This document shows, one piece after another, positions 16,628 through 25,490 of a stretch of 64,000 nucleotides of DNA. How positions within the stretch are numbered: the stretch's first letter is position 1; the number at the start of each line of letters is the position of its first letter. The stretch lies in NCBI GenBank assembly GCA_045862995.1, contig BTVX01000001.1, positions 248,001 through 312,000 on the forward strand. Reading direction: 5' to 3'. This DNA comes from UBA2387 sp019454665. GTDB taxonomy: Bacteria; Armatimonadota; Fimbriimonadia; Fimbriimonadales; Fimbriimonadaceae. The position numbers and the translations under genes are program-made. The notes below the pieces were generated by a model. The model made no database searches. It saw only the letters and a list, made by a program, of their open reading frames with translations, and had not been told where the DNA came from.

Positions 16628-18001
16628 TCAGTCCAGTGGTTCCAACTCGGCGGTGAAGTGGCGGAGGAATGGCGGTTGCTTCACGATGCGCAGCCCGCGA
16701 GCCGAGCCCCGGTTGTCGTGGAGTTCCTCCAACACCTGCGCGACGTAGATCACGTGCGCCTGGGTGTAAACGCGCCTGGGCAGCGCCAAGCGGACGAGTT
16801 CCTGGAGTGCAGGTTGCTCGACACCATTCACGCGACGCCCGAACATCACGCTGCCGATCTCGACACCCCGTACGCCACCGGCAACGTAAAGCTCGTTGAC
16901 CAAGACCTGTGCCGGATACTCCAGCGGCGGGATGTGGGGGTAGAAGTCTTTGGCGTCCAAGTACACCGCGTGTCCGCCCGGCGGACGGACGATGGCGATG
17001 CCGCGCTCGATCAAGCGGTCGGCCAAGTACTGTACCGTGGCGATTCGGTAGGAGAGGTACCGCTCGTCCAAAGCTTCCCATAGACCGATGGCAAGGGCCT
17101 CCATATCTCGGCCGGCCATGCCGCCGTAGGTCGGGAAGCCTTCGGTCAGGATCAACACGGCGCGGGCGCGTTCGGCGAGGGCATCGTCGTTGAGCGCCAG
17201 AAATCCGCCGATGTTGCCAAAGCCGTCTTTCTTGAGCGACATCGTTGCGCCGTCGGCATACGAGAACATCTCTTGCGCGATCTCGGCCGGGGTCTTATCG
17301 GCGTAACCGGGCTCGCGGGTCTTGATGAACCAGGCATTCTCGGCAAAGCGGCACGCATCCACGATGAACGGGATGCCATGCGCGCGCAGCGTCTCTGAGA
17401 TCGCCCGGATGTTCGCCATGCTGACGGGTTGCCCGCCTCCAGCATTGTTCGTGACGGTCACCATGCCGAACGGCACGTTGGCCGGCCCGACTTCGCGGAT
17501 CAGCTTCTCCAGCTTCGCGATGTCGAGGTCGCCCTTGAAAGGCAGCTCGCGCGCAGGGTCGCGGGCCGCGTCGGGCAACAGGTCTGCGGCCCGTGCTCCC
17601 GTAAACTCGACGTTAGCCCGCGTCGTGTCAAAGTGGCTGTTGTTCGGGACGACCTTGCCGGGCCCCCCGAGCAGACCGCACAGGATCTTCTCGGCGGCAC
17701 GCCCTTGATGGGTGGGAATCACGTGCCGAAACCCGAAGATCTGCCGCACGGTCTCCTCGAAGCGTCGGAAACTGCGCGATCCCGCGTAGCTTTCATCGCC
17801 CACCATGATCCCGCCCCACTGCTCGGCGCTCATCGCGCTGGTCCCGCTGTCCGTCAACAGATCAATGAGCACGTCCTCCGCATCGATCAGGAACGGGTTG
17901 TACTTGGCCCGGCGCAAAATCTCCCGCCGCTCGGCCTCGGTGGTGAAGCGGAGCCGCTCCACCGACTTGATGCGGAACGGCTCGATGATCTCGCGGCGCA
18001 T
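16628..18001 (-). CDS. Tryptophanase / tyrosine phenol-lyase family beta-eliminating lyase
   Basis: A 457-residue PLP enzyme of the beta-eliminating lyase family. Conserved blocks are GDESYAGSRSFRRFEETV, IPTHQGRAAEKILCGLL, NNAGGGQPVSMANIRAI, FIVDACRFAENAWFI and the PLP-lysine segment MSLKKDGFGNIGGFLALND. Members cleave tryptophan to indole or tyrosine to phenol, giving pyruvate and ammonia. Length and the THQGR and NIGGFL blocks look closer to tyrosine phenol-lyase than to E. coli TnaA, but substrate cannot be decided by eye. It lies 5 nt behind the thioredoxin gene in the same direction, so the two probably form an operon. Confidence 0.85.
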   Translation of the reverse strand: MRREIIEPFRIKSVERLRFTTEAERREILRRAKYNPFLIDAEDVLIDLLTDSGTSAMSAEQWGGIMVGDESYAGSRSFRRFEETVRQIFGFRHVIPTHQGRAAEKILCGLLGGPGKVVPNNSHFDTTRANVEFTGARAADLLPDAARDPARELPFKGDLDIAKLEKLIREVGPANVPFGMVTVTNNAGGGQPVSMANIRAISETLRAHGIPFIVDACRFAENAWFIKTREPGYADKTPAEIAQEMFSYADGATMSLKKDGFGNIGGFLALNDDALAERARAVLILTEGFPTYGGMAGRDMEALAIGLWEALDERYLSYRIATVQYLADRLIERGIAIVRPPGGHAVYLDAKDFYPHIPPLEYPAQVLVNELYVAGGVRGVEIGSVMFGRRVNGVEQPALQELVRLALPRRVYTQAHVIYVAQVLEELHDNRGSARGLRIVKQPPFLRHFTAELEPLD

Positions 18002-18006
18002 GCCGC

Positions 18007-18558
18007 TCAGACCTTCTGGGCTTCCAGGGCCTTCTTGATCTTGGCCCGGTCGGCTACGGAGAGCTTAGGTGCACCCTTCTCCAGCATCGTCATGAACCAA
18101 GCGATCTCTTCCGGGACGACGGGGTGGCCGATGTTCGCCCCGTCCTTGCTCTTCTCGGAAGGCGCCTTCGACGTGATGAGCGTCCGGCCCGAAGTGTCGA
18201 GAATCGCGAAGTACGGGATGCCGCTGTTGGTGCCCCCGAGCGTAGCCAACTTCTCGGCGCTGCCGGGGTTCTCCAACGCCTTGTTCTCAGGGCTTTCCAT
18301 GACCACCAGATGCACCACCTCGAGGCTCTTGCCGAAGAGGGGCTTCATCTCGGGCTGAGCCATGAACGCGTCCATCTTTTTGCACCAACCGCACCACGAC
18401 GCGTGGAAGATCACCATCACGTTCTTCCCTTCCGCCTTGGCCTTCTTGGTCGCCGCGGCGATCAGTTCGTTGGACGTGGGCGGAGTCGGCGACGTCTTCT
18501 GGGCGGACAGCCCGACGGCCAGCAGGAGTGCGAGAGTGACAACGGTGAACTTCCTCAT
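18007..18558 (-). CDS. Secreted thioredoxin-family protein
   Basis: A 183-residue protein with a signal peptide (MRKFTVVTLALLLAVGLSAQ) and a thioredoxin fold of the thioredoxin_7/DUF255-like type. The active site is HASWCGWCKKMD (CXXC, about residues 56-67), followed by PYFAILDTSGRTLI with the expected cis-Pro. It should act outside the cytoplasm in disulfide reduction or exchange. ATG 18558 is chosen because the signal peptide begins there and TATCAT ends 7 nt before it; the longer reading to 18711 is rejected. It is divergent from the GH5 gene with only 60 bp between starts. Confidence 0.87.
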   Translation of the reverse strand: MRKFTVVTLALLLAVGLSAQKTSPTPPTSNELIAAATKKAKAEGKNVMVIFHASWCGWCKKMDAFMAQPEMKPLFGKSLEVVHLVVMESPENKALENPGSAEKLATLGGTNSGIPYFAILDTSGRTLITSKAPSEKSKDGANIGHPVVPEEIAWFMTMLEKGAPKLSVADRAKIKKALEAQKV

Positions 18559-18565
18559 ACCCGTC

Positions 18566-18571
18566 ATGATA
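18566..18571 (-). promoter_or_regulatory. -10 box (TATCAT), likely leaderless promoter
   Basis: TATCAT on the minus strand ends 7 nt before the thioredoxin ATG at 18558. Confidence 0.6.
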
Positions 18572-18618
18572 TGCCCAAACGGGCGCAGCGGTCGCATGAT
18601 TTGGGACAAAATGCAGAG

Positions 18619-20451
18619 GTGATCCCCCTGTTTCTTGGTCTCGCGATGATGCAGGCAAACGATAAAACGATTTATCAACCTCTCCCGAAGCTGGAGGTCA
18701 AGGGCAAACACCTGGTGGACCCCTCCGGCAACGTGGTGCCGCTGAAGGGCGTCAATCTGGGCAACTGGCTCATGATCGAGCTATGGATGTGGGGCTTCTG
18801 GGACGAAGAGACCGGCGGCGTCAAGGACCAACACGACCTGTTGCAGACGCTGCGAGAGCGGTTCGGACCGATCGAAACCGAGCGGCTCATGGACGTCTAC
18901 CGCGCCTCCTGGTTCACCGATCGCGACTTCGAAGTCATCCGGAGCTTCGGCATGAACGTGGTGCGCTTGCCGATCGACTACCGACTGCTGGAAGGCAGCG
19001 AGCCGAAGACCTTGCGACCCGACGCCTGGGAGTGGATTGACCGTGCCGTGGACATGGCCGAAGCCCACGGCCTTTACACGATCCTCGACCTGCACGGCGC
19101 ACCCGGCGGCCAAAGCCCCTACGAACACACGGGCCAATCCGACCAGAACAAGCTGTGGGCCGAACCGGCCAACCACGAACGGACCGCTTGGCTCTGGGGC
19201 GAGATGTCCAAGCGCTTCCGGGACCGCTCCGCCGTCGTGGCCTACGACGTGATCAACGAGCCCTACGGCGGCAAGCGCGACGAGATTCGGACGGTCTTCG
19301 AGAAGTGTCTCGCGGCCATCCGCAAGCACGACCCGGACAAGCTGATCTACGCCCCAGGCGACACCTCGGGCTTCGACTTCTACGGCGATCCCAAGGCCAA
19401 CGGCTGGAAGAACGTCGGCTTCACGATGCACTACTATCCCGGTCTCTTCGGCAACGGGCAACCCACGCCGCTGACCCACGCGAAGCACCTGCGCTACCTT
19501 GAGACCGTGGCCAAGCAAGTGGACAAGCTGAACGTTCCTTTCTTGGTGGGCGAGATGAACGTGGTGTTCAAAGCCGCCGGCGGGGGCTCGATGATGCGGC
19601 GGACGTTCGATCTGCACGAGAAGTTCGGCTGGGCCACCACCATGTGGAGCACCAAGGTCGTCTCAAGAGAAGGCGGTCTCTCGGACGCCATGTGGGGCCT
19701 CGTCACCACCAAGAACCCGGGCCGGACGGCCAACTTCCGCAAGGATTCGCGGGAGGCCATCGAGGCGTTCTTCAAGGGCTTCGCCACGGACGAGTTGGTC
19801 GTCTACGAGGAGCTGCGCCAAGCAATGACGGCCAAGAACCCCGTCCTGCCACCGCTGCCTGCGATCCCTGCTCCCAGACGCGCCGCGCCGGCGGACGACC
19901 CGATCGCACCATGGCTCTTGGACGACATCGGCGGGGCTCTTCAAGGCGGTCAACGCACCCTGCCGAACGGAGACATCGAACTCTATGGCGGGGGAGACGA
20001 CATCTGGGCGCACCGAGACCAGTTCCGCTTCCTGGTCCAGCAGGTTGCCGGAGACTTCGCGCTAGCGGGAACGGTCGTCTCGCTCGAAGACGTGGACGCC
20101 TACAGCAAGGCCGGATTGATGGCGAGGGTCTCTCGCGAACCCGATGCGGCCGCGTTGCTCGTCTCGACCTTTCCCAACGGCGAGGTGCAGGTGGCGCTGC
20201 GCCGCAAGACGGGCCAGGCGATGGAAGGCGTCGCAAGTTTGCAGCGCGAGGGCTTTCCGGTATCCCTGCGCCTCACGCGGCGCGAGGACGAGTTCGCTGT
20301 TGCGGCTCGCGAGGCGTCTGGCGCTTGGAAAGAGCTGTGGAGCGGCAAGTTGGACTGGCCCGTCGAGACGTTCGTGGGTGCGGTGGCGCTGAGCCACGAC
20401 AACTCGCAACTCGTCCGAGCGGTGTATCGGGGCTTGATGCTGCGCAAGTAG
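18619..20451 (+). CDS. Glycoside hydrolase family 5 protein with C-terminal beta-sandwich domain
   Basis: A 610-residue protein. A short secretion signal (IPLFLGLAMMQA) precedes a GH5 (beta/alpha)8 domain (about residues 25-390). VVPLKGVNLGNWLMIELWMW resembles exo-1,3-glucanase/cellulase GH5 members, YDVINEPYGG carries the acid/base Glu and FLVGEMNVVF the nucleophile Glu. Residues about 425-610 form a DUF1349/concanavalin-like beta-sandwich (GDDIWAHRDQFRFLVQQVAGDF), usually a carbohydrate-binding module. Likely role: hydrolysis of beta-glucans, feeding the sugar importer genes that follow. The GTG at 18619 is the first start that leaves a signal peptide; upstream frame sequence belongs to the opposite-strand thioredoxin gene. 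Confidence 0.87.
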   Translation: MIPLFLGLAMMQANDKTIYQPLPKLEVKGKHLVDPSGNVVPLKGVNLGNWLMIELWMWGFWDEETGGVKDQHDLLQTLRERFGPIETERLMDVYRASWFTDRDFEVIRSFGMNVVRLPIDYRLLEGSEPKTLRPDAWEWIDRAVDMAEAHGLYTILDLHGAPGGQSPYEHTGQSDQNKLWAEPANHERTAWLWGEMSKRFRDRSAVVAYDVINEPYGGKRDEIRTVFEKCLAAIRKHDPDKLIYAPGDTSGFDFYGDPKANGWKNVGFTMHYYPGLFGNGQPTPLTHAKHLRYLETVAKQVDKLNVPFLVGEMNVVFKAAGGGSMMRRTFDLHEKFGWATTMWSTKVVSREGGLSDAMWGLVTTKNPGRTANFRKDSREAIEAFFKGFATDELVVYEELRQAMTAKNPVLPPLPAIPAPRRAAPADDPIAPWLLDDIGGALQGGQRTLPNGDIELYGGGDDIWAHRDQFRFLVQQVAGDFALAGTVVSLEDVDAYSKAGLMARVSREPDAAALLVSTFPNGEVQVALRRKTGQAMEGVASLQREGFPVSLRLTRREDEFAVAAREASGAWKELWSGKLDWPVETFVGAVALSHDNSQLVRAVYRGLMLRK

Positions 20452-20480
20452 CCCTGCCGCCCCACCGGTCCACTCTGGAA

Positions 20481-20498
20481 TTGGGCCGACCGGCCCAA
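20481..20498 (+). promoter_or_regulatory. Palindrome (TTGGGCC-GACC-GGCCCAA) before the sugar importer operon
   Basis: A perfect 7-bp inverted repeat with a 4-nt centre, 50 bp upstream of the binding-protein ATG and 30 bp after the GH5 stop. No T-run follows. It may be an operator for a sugar-responsive repressor or a weak terminator; the sequence alone does not decide. Confidence 0.4.
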
Positions 20499-20548
20499 CC
20501 TCCCTGAAGGAGAACCGCGAAGGGCGTCGAAAAGCACCCCAAGACCCC

Positions 20549-21871
20549 ATGGTGAACCGCTCGCTCTTCCCTGCCCTCGGCTTGATCGGCGTTGCGGCGA
20601 CCGCGTGGTATTCGGAGCGGCTCACGACGCCAGAGGTTCGGCCCGGGCCCGTGCGCATCACCTACTGGGAAAAATGGACCGGGTTCGAGGGCGACGCCAT
20701 GCGCGCCGTCGTAGACGAGTTCAACCGCTCTCAGGACGAGATCTTCGTCGAATTGCTCACGGTGAGCGGCATCCAGGACAAGACGCTGCTCGCCACCTCC
20801 GGAGGCAACCCGCCCGACGTCGCCGGCCTGTTCGGCCCCAACGTCGCCCAATACGCCGACAACATGGCCGTCATGCCGCTCACCGAGTTCTGCAGGGATG
20901 CCGGCATCGGGCCCGAGGACTACATCCCGTGCTACTGGGACATCGGGTTCTACAAGGGCGAGGTCTACAGCCTGCCGACCACGCCCGCTTCGACGGCCCT
21001 CCACTACAACCGCGCCTTGCTGAAGGCCGCCGGGTTGGACCCCGACCGTCCGCCCAAGACCATCGAAGAGCTGGACGCCTACGCCGAGAAGCTCACCAAG
21101 CGCAACGGCAGCCGCATCGAGGTCTCGGGGTTCCTGCCCAACGAGCCGGGGTGGTGGAACTGGTCTTGGGGCTACTTCTTCGGCGGCACGCTGCTGGATG
21201 GCGACACGATCACGGCCAACTCGCCCGAGAACATCCGGGCCTACGAGTGGATCCAGAGCTACACGAAGAAGTTCGGCGCGGGCGATATCCAGGCGTTCCG
21301 CAGCGGCTTCGGCAACTTCTCCTCGCCCCAAAACCCGTTCATGTCGCAGAAGGTGGCGATGGTGCTCCAGGGCGTGTGGATGTACAACTTCATCAGCCAG
21401 TTCGCGCCCGAACTCGACTGGGCGGCTGCGCCGTTTCCGCATCCCGCCGACCGGCCTGACTTGGCCGAGCCGACGCTGGTGGACTTGGATGTGTTGGTCA
21501 TCCCCGTCGGCGCGAAGCACCCGAAGGAGGCTTTCGAGTTCATCAAGTTTGTGCAGTCGCAGAAGGGCATGGAGTTGCTATGCATGGGCCAACGGAAGCA
21601 CTCGCCGCTGCGCGAGGTGAGTCCTGGCTTCTATGAGAAGCACCCAAATCCCTACATCCGGCTGTTCACCGAGCTGGCGTACAGCAAGAACGCCATCCCC
21701 GCGCCCAAGATCGGCATCTGGCCCGAGTACCAAGCCGAACTCAACAGCGCTTTCGACGAGGTCTATTTGATGCGCAAGACACCCAAGGAGGCCTTGGACT
21801 ACGTCCAGGCCCGCATGACGCCCCTCTGGGAGGACTACCTCCTCAAGCAAAAGCTGAGGGAGCAGCGATGA
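20549..21871 (+). CDS. Sugar ABC transporter substrate-binding protein (CUT1 type)
   Basis: A 440-residue extracellular solute-binding protein of family 1. It has an N-terminal signal anchor (residues 3-20) without lipobox. Family blocks include VRITYWEKWTGFEGDAMRAVVDEFN, GGNPPDVAGLFGPNVAQYAD, YSLPTTPASTALHYNRALLKAAGLD and KVAMVLQGVWMYNFISQF. It should capture an oligosaccharide for the two permeases that follow (4-nt stop/start overlap). An upstream GAAGGAG lies too far from the ATG to be a normal ribosome-binding site, so the start is moderately certain. Confidence 0.9.
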   Translation: MVNRSLFPALGLIGVAATAWYSERLTTPEVRPGPVRITYWEKWTGFEGDAMRAVVDEFNRSQDEIFVELLTVSGIQDKTLLATSGGNPPDVAGLFGPNVAQYADNMAVMPLTEFCRDAGIGPEDYIPCYWDIGFYKGEVYSLPTTPASTALHYNRALLKAAGLDPDRPPKTIEELDAYAEKLTKRNGSRIEVSGFLPNEPGWWNWSWGYFFGGTLLDGDTITANSPENIRAYEWIQSYTKKFGAGDIQAFRSGFGNFSSPQNPFMSQKVAMVLQGVWMYNFISQFAPELDWAAAPFPHPADRPDLAEPTLVDLDVLVIPVGAKHPKEAFEFIKFVQSQKGMELLCMGQRKHSPLREVSPGFYEKHPNPYIRLFTELAYSKNAIPAPKIGIWPEYQAELNSAFDEVYLMRKTPKEALDYVQARMTPLWEDYLLKQKLREQR

Positions 21872-22755
21872 CGCTCAAAGAGAAGAAGGAGACGCGTTCG
21901 GCGCTCCTGTTCGCCTCGCCGTGGGTGATCGGGTTCTGCGTGTTCCTGGCCTATCCGCTGCTGGCCTCGATCTACTACAGCTTCTGCGACTACTCGGTGC
22001 TTCGGCCGCCCGTTTGGATCGGCCTGCGGAACTACACGAACCTGTTCCAGGACGAGGTCTTCTACAAGACGCTCAGCAACACGGCCATTTACGCGATCTT
22101 CGCCCTGCCGCTCGGCATGCTGGTCGCGATCGGACTCGCCCTGCTCCTGAACACCAAGGTGCGCGGCTTGGCCGTTTATCGGACGATCTTCTTCTTGCCC
22201 TCGCTTGTACCGATGGTTTCGTTGGCGGTCCTCTGGCTTTGGCTGTTCAACGGCGAGAACGGGCTGGTCAACATCGGGCTCGGCTTCCTCGGCATCAAAG
22301 GCCCGAACTGGCTGAGCGACCCCGAGTGGTCGAAGCCGGCTCTGATCCTGCTCAGCCTTTGGGGCACGGGCAACGCCATGGTGATCTACCTGGCCGGACT
22401 GCAGGACGTGCCGGTCCAACTCTACGAAGCCGCCGACCTCGACGGCGCCAGCCCGTGGGACAAGGTGCGCAACGTCACCATCCCCATGATCTCGCCCGTG
22501 ATCCTGTTCAACCTCATCATGGGCATCATCGGCACGCTGCAGGTGTTCACCGTGCCGTACGTGATGTTCCCCGGCGGCTCGCCCGCCCGTTCGACCTATT
22601 TCTACACGATGTATCTCTTCGACAACGCCTTCCGCTATCAGAAGATGGGCTACGCCTGTGCGATGGGCTGGATCATGTTCGTCATCATCCTGGTTCTCAC
22701 CATGGTCTCGCTCCGACTCTCCGAGAAGCACGTCCATTACGGGGGTGGCGCGTAA
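21868..22755 (+). CDS. Sugar ABC transporter permease (MalF/UgpA type)
   Basis: A 295-residue membrane protein with six predicted helices, starting with SALLFASPWVIGFCVFLAYPLLASIYYSF. The cytoplasmic EAA loop reads LYEAADLDGASPWDKVRNVTIPMI, which docks onto the ATPase. It pairs with the next gene to form the channel of a CUT1 importer. Its ATG overlaps the binding-protein stop by 4 nt. Confidence 0.93.
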   Translation: MTLKEKKETRSALLFASPWVIGFCVFLAYPLLASIYYSFCDYSVLRPPVWIGLRNYTNLFQDEVFYKTLSNTAIYAIFALPLGMLVAIGLALLLNTKVRGLAVYRTIFFLPSLVPMVSLAVLWLWLFNGENGLVNIGLGFLGIKGPNWLSDPEWSKPALILLSLWGTGNAMVIYLAGLQDVPVQLYEAADLDGASPWDKVRNVTIPMISPVILFNLIMGIIGTLQVFTVPYVMFPGGSPARSTYFYTMYLFDNAFRYQKMGYACAMGWIMFVIILVLTMVSLRLSEKHVHYGGGA

Positions 22756-23621
22756 TGGCCCAGTCGCTCGCCAAGCAGAACCGGTCCCGGACGGCCGCGA
22801 TCCACCTGGTCCTCATGGTCCTCAGCGGGTTCTTCATGCTGCCCCTGCTGTGGATGCTCTCAACGGCCTTGAAGCCCATCGAAGAGACCATGACGCAGCC
22901 GCCGACGTGGATTCCCACGCGAATCCTCTGGCACAACTTCTCGGATGCGTTCACCTACGGTCGGGACACGCTCGGCTACACGCCGTTCTTGGTCTATGGC
23001 CGCAATACGCTCGTCCTGTGCATCCTCGGCGTGGCGGGCACGGTGGTTTCGAACTCACTGGTGGCCTACGCGTTCGCGCGGCTCAAATGGAAAGGGCGCG
23101 ACTTCGCGTTCGCCGTGACGCTGGCCACGATGATGGTGCCGTTCCCCGTGCTGATGGTGCCGATCTACGGCATGTTCAAGGAGTTCGGCTGGATCGGGTC
23201 GTTCAAGCCGCTGTGGGTTCCGGCATGGTTTGGCTCGGCCTTCGCGATCTTCCTGTTGCGGCAGTTCTTCCGCAGCATCCCCATGGAACTCAGCGAGGCG
23301 GCCAAGATCGACGGGGCATCGGAGTGGGCGATCTATTGGCAGGTCGTCATGCCGTTGGCAAAACCAGCGTTGGCCGTCATCGCCTTGTTCAACTTCATGG
23401 GCACGTGGAACGACTTTCTTGGACCGCTCATCTACCTGCTCGACCAGAAGACGTTCACACTCTCGCTGGGCCTCCAGGTCTTCCAGAGCCAGCACGGTGG
23501 GACGCAGTGGAACCTGCTGATGGCGGCCTCGGCGATCGTGGTCGCGCCCATCATCCTGCTGTTCTTCTTCACCCAGAAGCAGTTCATCGAGGGCATCACG
23601 ATGACGGGACTCAAGGGATGA
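22755..23621 (+). CDS. Sugar ABC transporter permease (MalG/UgpE type)
   Basis: A 288-residue permease with six helices and the EAA loop ELSEAAKIDGASEWAIYWQVVMPL. The start at 22755 overlaps the previous stop by one base (TAATG); longer frames to 21921 are shadows of the upstream permease. No ATP-binding protein follows, so this importer must borrow an MsmX/MalK-type ATPase encoded elsewhere. Confidence 0.93.
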   Translation: MAQSLAKQNRSRTAAIHLVLMVLSGFFMLPLLWMLSTALKPIEETMTQPPTWIPTRILWHNFSDAFTYGRDTLGYTPFLVYGRNTLVLCILGVAGTVVSNSLVAYAFARLKWKGRDFAFAVTLATMMVPFPVLMVPIYGMFKEFGWIGSFKPLWVPAWFGSAFAIFLLRQFFRSIPMELSEAAKIDGASEWAIYWQVVMPLAKPALAVIALFNFMGTWNDFLGPLIYLLDQKTFTLSLGLQVFQSQHGGTQWNLLMAASAIVVAPIILLFFFTQKQFIEGITMTGLKG

Positions 23622-23628
23622 CCGCTGG

Positions 23629-23634
23629 TATCAT
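23629..23634 (+). promoter_or_regulatory. -10 box (TATCAT) of aspS
   Basis: TATCAT ends 9 nt before the aspS ATG at 23644, giving a leader of about 0-3 nt. Confidence 0.5.
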
Positions 23635-23643
23635 CGGACCTTC

Positions 23644-25461
23644 ATGAGCTTCGTCAAACGGACCCAAGCGTGCGGGTCCATCCGCGCGGAACACGAGGGC
23701 CACACGGTCACCCTCAACGGCTGGGCGCACAAGGTGCGCGACCTCGGAGGCGTCTTCTTCGTTGATCTGCGCGACCGCACGGGTCTGGTGCAGTTGCTCT
23801 GCGACCCCCAGACCCTGCGTGACCTGGAGAGCATCCGCCACGAGTGTTGCTTGAGCGTGCGCGGCGTGGTTCGCCGACGGTCGCCCGAAGCTGTCAATCC
23901 CAAGATGCCGACAGGCGAAATCGAGGTCGAAGTCACCTCGTTCGCCGTGCTTGGTCCAGCCAAGCCCCTGCCGTTCCCCGTGAGCGACGAGGAGCAGATG
24001 CAGAACGTGAACGAGGAGCTGCGGATCAAGTACCGCTACCTCGACCTGCGCCGCCCGGCGATGCACCGCAAGCTGGCCCTTCGTTCGGCAGCCATCCGAA
24101 AGATCCGGGCTTACCTCGACGCCCGAGAGTTCCTGGAGATCGAAACGCCGATCATCACGAAGAGCACGCCGGAGGGCGCGCGCGACTACCTGGTGCCCTA
24201 CCGCTTGGAGCCCGGGCACTTCTACGCCCTGCCCCAAAGCCCGCAGCAGTACAAGCAGTTGCTGATGGTCGGCGGCATGGAACGCTACTACCAGATCGCC
24301 AAGTGCTTCCGCGACGAGAGCCAACGCGCCGACAGGCAGCCCGAGTTCACCCAACTCGACCTCGAAATGTCGTTCGTGGATCAGGAGGACATCCTGCAAC
24401 TGGCCGAGGGACTCACGCTTTCGGTGTGCAACGAGCTTATCGAGGAGTTCGGCTTGGAACTCGATCCCGTGGAGCAGTTCGCCAGGTTGACCTACGATGA
24501 ATCGGTCCACCTGTACGGCTGCGACAAGCCCGACCTCCGGTTCGGGCTTCCACTCTTCGATGTGAGCGCCCAGGTTGCCGAGTCAGGCTTTGGGGTGTTC
24601 AAGAACACCATCGAGGCCGGCGGGCGGGTTCGGGGCGTCCGTTTCCCGGGCGGGTCCTCGCTCTCGCGAAAAGAGGTCGGCGTCCTTGAGGAGTTCTGCC
24701 GCGAGTTCGGGGCCAAAGGCATGGCCTCGCTGGCCGTGGTCTCGGTCAGCGAAGCGGGCGAAGGTGCCGTTCCGGTTTCAGACGGTCTGGCCGTACGGAG
24801 TTCGATCGCCAAGTTCTTCAGCGTGGAAGAACTCGAGGCCATCCTCAAGGTGTGCCAAGCGCAGCCCGGCGACTTGCTTTGCTTCGTGGCCGACACCTAC
24901 ATGGTGTGCAACAACGCGCTGTTCCGCCTGCGGAACCTCATCGGCGACCGATGCGGCTTGCGCGACCCGCGCAAACTGAGGTTCGCGTGGGTGCTCGACT
25001 TCCCGCTTTTCGATTGGGATGCCGATTCGGCGGCGTGGGTGCCTGCTCATCACCCATTCACCGCACCCAAGACCGAGGACCTCGTCTACTTTGAGACAGA
25101 CCCTGGACGCGTCCGCGCGGATTGCTACGACATTGTTTGTAACGGCATGGAGTGGGCGTCGGGCTCGATCCGAATCCATCGGCCGGACATCCAAGCCAAG
25201 GTCTTCTCGATGCTGGGCATTGACGAGCAGACGCAGAAGGAGCGGTTTGGCCACATGTTGGAGGCTTTCCAGCTTGGTGCGCCACCACACGGAGGCATCG
25301 CCCCGGGCATTGACCGCTTGATCATGTTGCTGCTTGGCGAGGAGAACATCCGGGAGGTCATCGCCTTCCCCAAGGTGGCTCAAGGTTACGACCCGATGAT
25401 GGATGCACCGAGCCCGGTAGACCCGCAACAGTGGGCGGAACTGGGTCTGCGTCCAGCCTAG
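23644..25461 (+). CDS. aspS: Aspartyl-tRNA synthetase
   Basis: A 605-residue bacterial-type class II synthetase. It has an N-terminal OB-fold anticodon domain (LNGWAHKVRDLGGVFFVDLRDR), motif 2 (CFRDESQRADRQPEFTQLDLE), a GAD insertion domain (about 300-420) and motif 3 (GIAPGIDRLIMLLLGEENIREV). It charges tRNA-Asp with aspartate. The anticodon-domain residue that is His in many non-discriminating enzymes appears to be Leu here, which would suggest a discriminating enzyme; this is a family-knowledge inference. The gene has its own -10 box and is followed 29 bp later by typA. Confidence 0.97.
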   Translation: MSFVKRTQACGSIRAEHEGHTVTLNGWAHKVRDLGGVFFVDLRDRTGLVQLLCDPQTLRDLESIRHECCLSVRGVVRRRSPEAVNPKMPTGEIEVEVTSFAVLGPAKPLPFPVSDEEQMQNVNEELRIKYRYLDLRRPAMHRKLALRSAAIRKIRAYLDAREFLEIETPIITKSTPEGARDYLVPYRLEPGHFYALPQSPQQYKQLLMVGGMERYYQIAKCFRDESQRADRQPEFTQLDLEMSFVDQEDILQLAEGLTLSVCNELIEEFGLELDPVEQFARLTYDESVHLYGCDKPDLRFGLPLFDVSAQVAESGFGVFKNTIEAGGRVRGVRFPGGSSLSRKEVGVLEEFCREFGAKGMASLAVVSVSEAGEGAVPVSDGLAVRSSIAKFFSVEELEAILKVCQAQPGDLLCFVADTYMVCNNALFRLRNLIGDRCGLRDPRKLRFAWVLDFPLFDWDADSAAWVPAHHPFTAPKTEDLVYFETDPGRVRADCYDIVCNGMEWASGSIRIHRPDIQAKVFSMLGIDEQTQKERFGHMLEAFQLGAPPHGGIAPGIDRLIMLLLGEENIREVIAFPKVAQGYDPMMDAPSPVDPQQWAELGLRPA

Positions 25462-25476
25462 GTCCAGCCCGGCTGG

Positions 25477-25482
25477 TATCCT
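25477..25482 (+). promoter_or_regulatory. -10 box (TATCCT) of typA
   Basis: TATCCT ends 8 nt before the typA ATG at 25491, within the 29-bp gap behind aspS. Confidence 0.5.
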
Positions 25483-25490
25483 CTCGGGTC

